Below are positions 35,001 through 46,700 of a DNA stretch of 64,000 nucleotides, one piece after another. The stretch is taken from contig NC_026656.2 of assembly GCF_000004075.3 (NCBI RefSeq), positions 22,392,607 to 22,456,606 on the forward strand. Direction: 5' to 3'. The notes beneath the pieces were generated by a model. The model saw nothing but the letters and a program-made list of their open reading frames with translations, was not told the DNA's origin and made no database searches. Position numbers and translations under genes: made by a program. How positions within the stretch are numbered: position 1 is the first letter of the stretch; each line of letters opens with the position of its first letter. The stretch comes from Cucumis sativus (Eukaryota > Streptophyta > Magnoliopsida > Cucurbitales > Cucurbitaceae).

Positions 35001-38000
35001 TAGAAAAATAAATGTATGACATATAGTATTTGACTTCATTTTGTGGAATATCTCTATCCCCATTTGGAATATATTCTCATTATTCCTTTATCCATAATAT
35101 ATACATATATAGTATAGTCATCTTATCTCTACAATAAATAAACAAATATTATGTAATTGAATAGTTTCCTTTTTTGTGTATTAATGCCATATAGATCTAA
35201 TGTAGAACAATTCGAAATGTTGAGTAATATAATGTTGCCCAATTATAGTAATGTTGAATACTTATATACATGTGTGTGCCTAATTAAGTAGTATTTTTAG
35301 TTAACTAATTCATTATCACATGCACAGGCACGTGAGCAACAAGTAAGCTGTATAATTAACTAAATTATTATCCATGCATACTTATATATTTACTTTTACA
35401 ATAATGATAATGAATTGCAAATATAGTCAAGTTAACTCGTGATTATATAAATGTTTACAACATGGTCCATCATTATATATTTGTAATTTTTTTTAATGTT
35501 GCTATGTGTACCAATAATTTGAAATTTTAACTACTTATATCGATGAAGCCGACCAAATATGAATACATGTAATAAAAATGTAATAATCACTTTCATATGT
35601 TATTTATAACAAATATATAATTAATATCATACATTATTGTCTAATTTATAGAATATAGTTTGAATATTATTTGATGTCAATTCTGAATGCCTATGATTTT
35701 TTTTGTAGAGTACTTCTGGTCTCTGAGTTAATAAGAAGAGTTTCAAAATTAGAAAGAGATAAGACTTCTTAACCAAACAAGATAACAATAAATTGAATTT
35801 TTCCCACGTGAATGAAGGAATTTGATTCATATCTTCTAACATTATAATATACATCACAAAGTTTCTAATATTTTATCCAATTTCCATTGCATTGGAATTG
35901 ATAGCTTAAAAAGGTTTATGTTCATATAATTACAACAAAGTTTGTCCTCTCCTCTACTCCTTCAAGAGTTGGCAATTTGCAAAGAGTGAGATTGCATCAT
36001 CAATTAATTGTATGGAGAATTGGAGAAAACCATATAAGAGCTGCTGACAAAGAGTAATTGCTTGATTCAAGGTAACCCACCAGCATCTGCCATAATATCA
36101 GCCATATAATTAGTAAACAGTTCCAAACAAAGTTTGATTCTTATCATAAAATCATTTATAAGAATTCACATGACACCAAAAAATCCTATCACCAAATTAG
36201 TTGTAAAGTCATCTAGTCAGCTACACAGCTTCAGAATATTTAGAAATTGACCTACCACTTTTTTTCACTGTCACCACTTGGACGGACTAGACAAAAACTA
36301 AATCTCGAGGGTCAAAATGTAATTCACACTCGTAAAAGTTTATACTTAATTGACACCTATAATTTTTTTTTTATATATTTTTGTAAGCTAAACCATTTGA
36401 ATAGTGCTTTTATGACGATTGACGACCTCTCGTCCTTTACAAACAGTATAAAATCTAGCTGATTTTCTGCTTACGTCAAAGCACATTTTATAACATATTA
36501 CGGTAGGGATAACTATGTCTATTGTAACCCTAGCGTAGTGATCATCTGTATCATGATCTTCATTTTCCTCACATCGAATTAGGGATGACCATGCTTGTTG
36601 AGAAGTTAGAGCACATTTTTCTCTTCAAGTTGCTTGTTGAGAAGTAGTCACACAAAATTGTATTTCCTTTATAACAAGGTGTTAGCAGAGGAGAATGGTA
36701 GATGTTTATTTTAGGTAAACCAACCAGCATATCCATGGTTTGTTCATTTAAACCTCACAAATCATTCCTCATGGTTATATTAACATTTTGGTTAAATTAT
36801 TAGTTGATTGTAATCCAGTTTAGAACTAAGTAAAATATAGAAGAAAATAAATGGGATCTTCAAGTAGGTAAGAGACAATTTAGAGATGCTTTTTGAGGTT
36901 TAATCAAATCATAAGGGTTAATACAAAACTTTAAAAGTCAAATGAATTAAATTGAAAAGAAATCCAAATCTTAAGGACTAAATTGATTTAAAACATACAA
37001 AACTATGCTTAAACTATGGAGACCCATTTGGTAATTTAATCTTATTTAGAAATGATATCAAACGAGAATACTAATATAAAGAAGAAAAGCATCATTTTTC
37101 AACAGAAATGTATTAATAAGGTATTAGGCATTAGGTATTAGGTTTATACAAGTTTCAAAAGGGGAAAGTACATTGTATGTCACTACTTGGCAAAAAAGCC
37201 CTTTCTTTCCAATATCTCAATCTACTTTTCCTCTTAAATGAATCACAACTAATTAAGGTGGCTGTGTGTTTTATGAAGAACCTCATGACAATTTATGTGG
37301 GAGAGTCTAATTTGGAAGAGGTTTTCCATTTGATCCAATTGGATAAAGTCCCTTTCTTGCTTGGGTTTAGGGGATATAAGAGGAATGCAGATGAAGCTCT
37401 TCTAAGCCAAGGAATATAGATAGAAGTAAATATGGTGCACAGCCTTTGGTTGGTTTACTAAGGTCTCGTTGGGTAACAATTTGGCCTTGTTTGATAACTA
37501 TTTGATTTTTTAAAATTAAACATACGAATCTCACTTCCATTCATTTGTTTTATTTAATAATCATTTGTCGGCTATATTTGTTGGCTATATCATAAGAGTG
37601 TTTTTAAAACTAAACAAAAATTTGAAATAAACAAAAATAGTTTTTTAAAACTTGTTTTTGTTTTTAGAATTTAGCCAAGGTTTCAACTCTTGTTCTTAAA
37701 AATAATACATGCTATGAGATAAAATAGGCTTAATTTCTAAAAATTAAAAACAAAAAATGAAATGGTACAAATGGGGCTTTAGTTTTTTGTTTTTATTTTT
37801 TAAAATAAGTAATTCCTCTCAATTTCTTGTAATAGTTTGCATTTTTTTTAAGCAAAAGAGTCGAATTCTTAACCAAATTCTTAAAATAAAAACAAGTTTT
37901 AAAAACGGTATTTTTTAGTTTTCAAAATTTGGTTTGATCTTCTTTAAAAATTAGTAACAAGTAAATAACAAACTATTTAGAGGTGGAATTAGTGTTTCTA

Positions 38001-38012
38001 GGCTTAACTACG
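32004..38012. other. Intergenic AT-rich region
   Basis: No gene recognised. Long poly-T and poly-A runs (for example 32710-32729 and 33591-33606), an ATT-rich run at 33926-33940 and a GAT1_2.1 upstream region with a C-rich patch near 32204-32260 are present. A plus-strand frame at 37177-37419 (80 codons) has no recognisable domain. A MITE-like repeat lies at 37485-37781. Confidence 0.55.
37485..37781. repeat. AT-rich MITE-like repeat with imperfect terminal inverted symmetry
   Basis: The left end reads TTTGATAACTATTTGATTTT and the right end GGCTTAATTTCTAAAAATTA...ATGAAATGGTAC, which resembles its reverse complement. The interior contains AACTTGTTTTTGTTTTTAGA, also present in the repeat at 15405-15835. 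The class is inferred, and no transposase is encoded. Confidence 0.4.
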
Positions 38013-38112
38013 TAAGATCGAATAGTCACCAAAGGGGGTCTAAGAAGAAAGCAAACTTAGCTTTAAGATCGAATAGTCACCAAAGGGGTCTAAGAAGAAA
38101 GCAAACTTAGCT
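38013..38112. repeat. Tandem duplication (about 50 bp) at the 3' end of the epimerase gene
   Basis: Copy 1 at 38013-38062 and copy 2 at 38064-38112 differ only in the length of a G run (5 versus 4) and one spacer base. Copy 2 overlaps the end of the epimerase reading frame (stop at 38107-38109). Confidence 0.95.
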
Positions 38113-41100
38113 GAACAATCTACCATATTCAAGTGGATTTAAACAAGGCAGTGACTGCCAATAAGACTGAAATAGATGATATAGAAAGAAAACATTGCAA
38201 CATATTATCTCACCAGGAAGAAGATTCCAATTCAAGAAGCCTCCTTGTCCTCTAGCATTATTGAACTTGTAAACAGCACCAGATGCTAGTTGAGGACAAA
38301 ACAACATCACAAAATTGAGATTAGACTTAGGGAGCCATTGATGTAAACAAGAGAGTTCATTTCGGTTATCAAAGATTTTATAATGTTTACCTTCATAACC
38401 TCCAACAACAGGGTCTTCTGCTAATAAAAGTGGTGTATCAAGAACAATGTACCTGCAATTTGGTTAAGAAACTTCATTGAAACCATGAAATACTAAACGT
38501 TGCTACTCTTTGAAGTGACCTAAACAAAATAATGACGAAAAAAGTCATGAAAAAGTACTTGAAGCAACCAACTCCAGCAGCCAAATGGCCTGCAAACCCG
38601 GTTGCGAGTCTCGTCTCAGCCATGCTGTCAACCATAAGAATCAAGCCTGATTTTCTTGCAAGATTTATTATTTCAAGAGCTCCGAGGACTCCAAACTTGG
38701 GCAACTTAATGTTTATGGCATCCACAAGATTTTTGTCAATTATCTTCCAAACATCGGTTAAGCTCCGACAACTCTCATCCACAGCAACAGGTATCCCATA
38801 CGTTCTAGCGACGTTACTGACTTCGTGAAGACCTTTCCAGTCATCTCTGTCTACAGGTTGCTCAAAAACAAGAGGCACTATCCCCACATCTGCCATTAGA
38901 ATAGCCATTTAAGACAATTTTTACATACTGTTAGATCATTTTGTATCTTGGCAAATTATTACCCTTCAATTTCTCAAGAAATTTTATTGCTTCGTCAGGT
39001 GTGTATCCTTCATTTGCATCAAACATGAATGAGCAGCAGGGCTGAGCCGCATGAATGGCCTCAATAGCTGCAATTTCTGCAGCAAAGTTTTTCCCAACAA
39101 CAAGCTTAAGAGTTTCAAATCCTTGATTGTAATACTTTGAAGCCAAGATTGAGGCCTCCTCTGGGGAAAGAATAGGGACCTGCAGAATAAAATTTTAGGA
39201 AGAAGAGTGAAATATGAAATTTCTAATTAAAGAATCAAGCAAAAACACTATGTTATAGCACAGAAGTTTATTGAACTCAACTGTTATTACGGTTGTTAAT
39301 GTACTTGTCACGCCACCAAATAACCTCCAGAGTGGAACACTGATGCTATTCGCAACTGCATCAATCAATGCCATCTCTACCCCAGCCCTGATCTTTAAAA
39401 TACATAAACCGTCAAAGAGTTGCTCTTAATACTATAGTAACCTGAGTCAATATTTAAAGCTAAGGGCAATTTATCACCAAACTAAAAGCAAAGTCTAGTA
39501 CTGACTGTGTTAGCACTTGAAGTTGAAACATTGCAAGGAATCTTGATTTCCAGATGCTTTTGTCCGCATTGAAGACAAGATCAATATAACGTTTAAGGAG
39601 TCCTTGAAGCAAATGCACATGTAGTGATATCCAAGTGACAAACAATGGAATGATACTTTTCACTTCAAACTCAAGTGAGTATAACTTTGCTCTTGTTTCT
39701 ATCAAAGATCACATTTTATTGAAGATATCCTTGCTTATGTCCTAGCATGTTTCGTATTTCTAAGGAAAATTGGATATTTTAGTTCCTGGGGCTGCTCCAT
39801 GGTAACAATTTCACATTTTCAATTATTACCTATTGGTGAATGTTTAAATTGGTCAATGATAAAGCATACATGTCATCGTACATTTTAAGTTGTAGACGTT
39901 TATAAGATGAATCAAGTAATAGGAGGGGAAAAGCCAAAATATTCTGTATGAATTAGTGGACCTAATACTTCTTTTAAATTTCTACCAAATAACTTAGAAT
40001 CATATCTTGAAAGTTTATTACCAAAAAAATTTAACATTGATGATTGGAAAGGGCATAATTGAAAATCGTTAATGCATGATAAAATGAAAAAACACTAAAA
40101 ATTTGAAGAATAATGAAACACATAATTGGCCAATTTCTAACTAATATGAGCTACATTCATATTATCTCATTAACAAAAAGACTCATTGGTACAAAGAACC
40201 CATCAAAGTTCAAAGCATTGTCAAAAGGGTCAAATTTTGAACTACCATGGCCATGGGTTGGCCTACTAGTTGAAGATAAAATGTAACTATAGGACACTTG
40301 GGGTTGGGATCCAGATTTTAACTTCGCCACATACAGTTAGTTTGCTAGCATGTTCGTATCAGACACTTAGACATTTTGACACTTGTTGGTCACATATCAA
40401 ACATTTGTTAGTGCAACATAAATGTGTTTGACATCTATAGAACATTTGTTAAGTAGACTAAAAAGACATTTATATGACATTAATAAAAAAAAATTGAGTG
40501 TGAAACATATCAAATTAAGCTTTTCTTTAGCAGAATTCATTTTACTTTGAATTTTCGTTTGGTATAAAAATGATATCTATTTTCTAAAATGTACATTTTA
40601 ATTAACATTTACTTGTAGTTGCCTCCATGTAGTGTCGTACCTATGTCTTGTATAGGTATTTGTGATCTTGAACCAACCATGTTATAATCATAATCTTTAG
40701 AAGTGTTGTATAGTTAGTTTCAAGAGAAAGAAAATGAAATGTGTTAACTTAGCTCAAAAGTAAAATAGGATCTACAAATAAGTAAATGCAATTAATCAAA
40801 AGTAAAATAGGATCTACAAATAAGTAAATTAATCCACAAGGGAAAGGTTTTGAGTAAAACTTTGACTCACCGGAGCAAACTCCCGAGGGGAAAGAAGGGC
40901 AGTAACATCATCAAACACGGAAGTCAGAGTGGCGGGCGGAGTACGAAGGAGGAAGTTGCAAACCTCCTGAGCCTTAGCAAGAGCCATTTCAAGAGTAACG
41001 TCAGTAACAGAAGGAAGCACTTGAACTTCCCCCCAACCAACACAACCATTACTAAGTTCAACTCTAATAGCAACATTGTTTAGAGTTTCAAGCTTGGAGT

Positions 41101-41452
41101 TCCCAAAATGCAATGGGGAATTAAGCCCAATACTCAATGGCCTACCCTCAGCTCGCTGTACATTGACCCAAAAAGTATCGGCCACATTTTGGAAGCCAAA
41201 ACTTAGCCTTTGGGAAGAAGGGGTGGGTGGATCTGCAATTAACTCGACATTGGTGGCATGGGTGGAAAGGATTCGGAGCTTGGAAGAAGTGGTTGTGGGA
41301 ATGCGGAGGTGGAGAAGAAAGGAAGAAGAAGAAGAAGAAGAAGAAGAAAGAAGAAGAAGAAGAAAAAGGGAGAAGAGCGGGTGATGAGAGAAGTGAAGAA
41401 GCCATGGACTGTGAGAATGGCTAACGATTGGAGGGAGCAGATTTAGTGACAT
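38107..41452 (-). CDS. L-Ala-D/L-Glu epimerase-like protein (enolase superfamily, MLE subgroup), about 493 aa
   Basis: Six exons on the minus strand: 41452-40871, 39392-39282, 39179-38963, 38889-38559, 38452-38391 and 38285-38107. I chose the ATG at 41452 because the frame farther upstream has no ATG. The first 60-70 residues are Ser/Leu-rich and look like a plastid transit peptide or hydrophobic leader. The mandelate racemase/muconate-lactonizing N-lid is in exon 1 (NVAIRVELSNGCVGWGE). The barrel contains RAGVEMALID, metal ligands Asp285 (FDANEGY), Glu313 (FEQP) and Asp341 (VAVDES), and Lys365 in NIKLPK. The KxK motif that supplies the other catalytic lysine reads K256-L-V258, so that lysine is missing. 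In the family this enzyme epimerises dipeptides such as L-Ala-D-Glu. The 3' end is uncertain: reading through gives the stop at 38107, while a donor at 38213 and an acceptor before 38110 would give an alternative tail ending near 38043. Confidence 0.85.
40754..40829. repeat. Short direct duplication, period 42 bp, in epimerase intron 1
   Basis: TCAAAAGTAAAATAGGATCT and its continuation (about 34 bases) occur at 40754 and again at 40796, just upstream of the exon 1 donor in transcript orientation. Confidence 0.85.
41312..41365. repeat. GAA/TTC microsatellite inside the epimerase leader peptide
   Basis: On the coding (minus) strand this is a TTC/TCT run. It encodes alternating runs of Leu and Ser at about residues 30-48 of the epimerase precursor. 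It is split by one base near 41349, so the encoded residue switches from Leu to Ser. Confidence 0.85.
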
Positions 41453-43762
41453 TTTTAGTATGGAATTTGCAAACCAACCAATGATGTGATGAGAGGATCC
41501 CACTGTCGCTTTCGCCTAACATTTGAAACGTGAATCTAAATCATAAACGATTCCTTCATATCTTTCTTCCTATTTCCTTGTCCGTTGCCACCACAAATTT
41601 CCCTACCAAACTCTTCTTTTTTTCCTCTTTTGCTTTTCTTCTTTTCTTCCAATCATTCCTTGTCCTCCCAACTTCACTATCAGTTTCACAATCATAATCC
41701 CAAATCCATACCCATAAACACACAACCAACACAAACCATACATTATATCTCTATCAACTTTTTAAATTGTTATACTCCTAAAACTCCTACTTTCTACTTT
41801 TCATAAACAGATCAATTTAGATTTTTAGCATTTGTTATAATATTCTTTGCCTAAAACTAACATTTTTAAAAATAAAAAAATAAATTAAAATATTTTCATG
41901 TGCTATGATAAAATTTTGAATTCTACCCATTATGAAAATCATAGAATTGATTATAAAACTTTGGTGTATATTGTAAATATTTTATTAAATTTATTATTTT
42001 ATATTTTGTAAAATGATGTTTCTACAAGTTCAATTACTTTTTTATTTGGGAGGTAGTTGTAAGAAAAGGTTCAATTGATTGATTTGTAAAAACTTGGTAG
42101 TTTAATTGACAGAAGTTATAAGTTCTACCTAATATTTGTGGAGTAAAATTTTGAGAAGAGTGTGAATTGATATAAGTTAATCTCATTAACATTAGGTTAA
42201 AAAATAATTTTAAATGTCTATTTCAATTCAATTGCTATTACTTTAAAACTATTTATTATCTCATTTAAACAAATAATCTACTTAATTTCAAAACGTAAAG
42301 TAAATATGTTTTTCACGTATTTCACTTTAATTTCAAAACTTGAAGTAAAGATGTTTTCCACCTTAATTTCAAAGTTTTTCACTTACTCATTTTAGAATAA
42401 CTTTGGGACGGTTTTAAAATCTGAAATTTAATCAAATTGCTAGAAATCTAAAGAGTATTGGAATATATGAAAAATCGAAACGAGGATTAAATCTTGAAGC
42501 GTACAAACTAAAGAAAAAAATGTTGAATTGAAAACTAACGAAACGAATCAATATGAGTTCAGTATAGCAAATTGAACTCAAAACACTCAATTTAAATATA
42601 GATTTAGAATTAAATAACATTACAAACACATTTCATTACAACCCACTAAACAAATATTTGAATTGCCAAATGACGATATTGATTCTCATTTTTATTATTT
42701 TGATGGATGAGAATTTTAAGATATCCTATTGGTATATTCCTTTTATAAAATCACCAGTAAACTAAAAAAATGTAAACACAAACAATCATGGATCATTTTT
42801 TCTTGAGAAAAGCTTGATGATGTTCAAAACAATTAAATTTGGAAGGAAAATAATTATTTATTTTTACCTTTAAAATACAAAAAGCTTGTTTTCTAATATG
42901 TAGAGAAATAGCAAATTAGTCCTAACAATAATGATTGTCCTACAAGTGGCAGTTGGACTAAACTCTCGATAACTATAAACGAGAGGATTTAATTTGCAAC
43001 CAAGTCTAAATGGGCAAAATCAAGAACATACCCATGGCCATGTTACCAAGTCAATTTAATTACCAAATAGAAAAAAAATAGGAGCTATAATAGACATCAA
43101 TTTAATTAAGTGTACAACAACGTTTTTAAAAAAATACAAATATAACAAAGTCTACAACTGATGATAGACTTTTGTGGTCTACCAACGATAAACTTCTATC
43201 ATCAATAAATTATTGACAAATTTTGTTATAGTTGCAATTTTTTTAAATGTTGTTATATATGTTAATAATTTGAATCTAACAGTGATGTTTTCATCTATTA
43301 CAAACGAAAAAAAATTAAAAAGAATAGAAGAAAGAAAGAAGAGGAGGGTTAAAATATTGAAACCTTATAAATAATTTGTCAGCATTAAGGTAAGAAAAGT
43401 GTAGCAAGTTGATATATGAAGGGAAAAGAGATGATTACAAGACAATAAAGAGAACCAAAATTATACAAAGAGTATTTTCGTTTTACAAATACGCAATGTA
43501 ATGAAACATTAGCTCTTAGGATATTATAGTTCCTTCTCTTTTTCTTTCACTATTGGAAGTAAGATACAAAAGTGAGATAGGGTAAAAAAAAAAAATTATA
43601 ATTTAATGAAAGAATGTAACCTTATTAGACATGGTATTCTCATTTTATGTTATAAAACAAAAGAAGAAGAAAAAAAACAGGATTTAGCTATAGACTATAC
43701 TGAGAAAGGAAAAGAATAAGACATGCCTGAATGGATGCTCTTCCAAGAAGAAGTCTCCAATA
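41453..43762. other. Intergenic AT-rich region between two minus-strand genes
   Basis: No gene seen. Pyrimidine-rich plus-strand sequence (41560-41800) may include the epimerase promoter on the other strand. The rest is A/T-rich, without recognisable domains or terminal repeats. Poly-A tracts occur near 43588-43596. Confidence 0.55.
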
Positions 43763-46700
43763 TCATAGAGTCTGAGACTCCTCCTGACTTTTTACTTTGC
43801 CACGGAGCATGTCGGTGAAACTTCCTCTCATGATTCGTCTGAACCTAGTGTCCTCAGCTGGCGGCGGCGGTGTAGGATTTGGTGGCTCAACTGGTTCGCT
43901 TGGAGTTGGCTCCAAACTTTCTTTCTTTCCCAATAGCCCACCACCATCAACACCAAAGAAATTGGTAACCGACGATGCAATTCCGAGATGTGCACCCATC
44001 ACCTTACTGATGGTTTCAAATGTTCCTCCTGATCTCTCCTTCATTATGATTTCAAGAGCTTCCCTGTGTGCTGGATCTAGAGCATCTATATCCCTTAAAA
44101 GGTTTTGTATGGTAGGAAGGAACAACTCTCGTATGCTGGTTGGCGATAGGTCTATGACAAGCATCATATAACAATTGTATGTGATTATATTGTGAAAGTT
44201 TTCACTACTAAAGAAGGCATGTTTGAACACCCAATCTATAAAGATCACAAAATGAAACAAACCTGTAGCATCCAATGCACGGATCGCCTCACAAAATGCA
44301 TCAGCTCTCTCATGGCGACGCATCAATGTACTTGACGTAGGTGGTGTGGCTGAGAGTTGAAAGATCTTGGATAAAAGATGTAACAAGTTAAAGAAACAAG
44401 TAGATTACATATTCTGAATATGTACGATAATGTCCAGAAAGTAATATGCCATCTTATTAGTCAACTAAAACAGTCCTACATGCTCATAGTAATTAGAACG
44501 ACGGCCAAGGATATAATCTCTAAGTCTTTCTGTTGTATGAGGTACAGCCACCACCAATGCACGGATCACAGCTATAGTAGCCTCATGAGATCCGTCTTCG
44601 AGAAAAGCATCCATTTGAACCCTTATCTTCTCCACTATCTAAGAGAGTTAAAATAATTAAATCAGCCATACCTCTTAGTGTTCTAGAAGTCTAACATTAT
44701 AGTGAAGTTTAGCTAAGCAAAGGTACATACAATGTCATTCTTAAAATGTTGTGCAACAGCTCCAAAAGCATCTATGCTTGCGTACTTCACATTCAAGTTC
44801 GGGTCTGATCCCAAAGTAATGAGAGCAGGCAAAATGTGAGTAGACGCAACTTTTGAATCAGTGTAAGGTACCTAGGAATAAATTATATTTGATATAGCTT
44901 TCAATATGAAGTGGAAATTAAACAGATGGTAATTCCAGAACAGTTAAGCTTACAATAACTTTTAGCATATGGGCGGCACTGATCTTCATGCTTATGTGAG
45001 TGCTGACAACCATCTCCCACAGAATATTAAAAATCATTCCATGGTGCCGTTCAAATGTGCTGCACAATGGAAAGAAACCTCAGAAAAGAACACTACAAAA
45101 AAAAAACTATCTACATGTATTTAGTTAGATACACACCAAAAGAACCGGACTGCATCTACAATTTCAGTGTATTGATTTACTGAATGACTCTCCTCCTTAG
45201 TCCCTTCAACTAATAGTTTCCTCAAAAAATGCACCAACTCTTCCTCTTTACTAGGAGCACCCAAAACACCAGCTAGAAGAAGCGGCAAAACACAAATTGT
45301 GGCAAGTCTTGCGCCCAAAATGGTTTTCGGTTTAAGACCTTCAATATATAAACCATCACCATAATAAGACGATACAAGAAATAATTTGCATAAATTATGC
45401 CAAATAAGCAATACTACGGGGGGAACTTTTTTGAATTTTAACAAGTCAATATCAACCTTAAAAAGCTTTAAAAGGGTGACATCAATGCCTCCTTAAAACA
45501 AAATTAGAACAAACCAATAAATCATAGGGAATTCAATCAACAAAATACCCAAAGTCCAATTATAAAAATGTCCTAATTGGAAATTCAAATTATGGAAAAT
45601 ATTAAATTCACCACCTATTTAATTTCAATTCAATTGGATAAAATTAAGGAAAATTATTTTAAATGCCGACTTCTGAAAATATTTATAAAATATAGCAAAA
45701 TACCACGATCTATCTTGTGATAGACCACGAGAGACAATGAAAACCGCCCTAAAATTAAATATCGAGGGTTAAACTTAATTCAGTCAACAAAGTACCCAAG
45801 TAATATTTTTTGCCAGCAATAACATGATGTATTTGATTATTTACCTTTAATTCTTGAATGGATAGTTGAAGGGAAAAACGCCAAATCTGCACTTTCCCCA
45901 ACTGCTACCAAGAATACAGGCAGCATTATGTGTGTCAAATAAGGATCGCCAAAACATTCAGATACGGCCAAAAGAAACTGCATACTCCCAAAACAAAAAC
46001 AATGGAAAAGAAGATTAGAGAAAAAGGGTGACGCACCAAAAACAAAATTGAAGTTAAAGAATGGCATAGAGAATGATGAGGCACCTTGGTAATTCGATTT
46101 CTCAAGTTGTCTTCTTTCTGAGGTAAAAAACAGGCCAGCTGTATTAAATCAGGAAAGCAGTCTACATGAATCCATTCAAATGCTGGCCATTCAATGCAAC
46201 CCCTAGACCAGTAGCACACAAGAGTCAAACTGATGTGAACCTCATTTGCAAAATTTTTAGTGGTAAATTGACAAAGGGTCATATTCCAGATGTGTAGAAA
46301 GTGATGAAAAAACTGTAACGAGAAAATAGAAGAACTTACCCTGCATACAATTCAAGCACAGAAGTAGAGATCATGGTTCCAGTTGCTTGCGTTACAGAAG
46401 AAAATGGACAAGTTTCTATTGCTTTTTGGTGCACAAATGGAAGCAACTCTGAGAGCATTTTTAGTAAGACATCAACATTCCATCGTTCACGCTCACCTAA
46501 AGCACGAAGATGAGACTCCACTGATCCTTCAACACCCGAAAGTGGTGGGCACCGCTTCAAGACAAAATTGAGCAGATAAATTAGTGACGACGGATAAAGT
46601 TCCCAACACAGACAGAGAAGATGGTGAGAAAAAAGCACACCTGAGCAGAGCTCAAAATATGAGACATTAATACTCTTAAGACGTGGTCTAATTTGTTTCC

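Noticed and set aside
37177-37419. 80-codon plus-strand frame
   Set aside because: No recognisable domain, start context or promoter; flanked by repeats.
40850-41446. Plus-strand Arg/Lys/Glu-rich frames opposite epimerase exon 1
   Set aside because: They are produced by the GAA microsatellite and the antisense of a coding exon.
30232-41452. A gamma-glutamyl/peptidoglycan-peptide gene cluster made of the amidotransferase and the epimerase
   Set aside because: The two genes are 6 kb apart with no shared regulation visible, and both are ordinary plant genes; proximity alone is not evidence of a pathway cluster.
41453-41503. In-frame N-terminal extension of the epimerase
   Set aside because: It begins at GTG; the first ATG in frame is at 41452.
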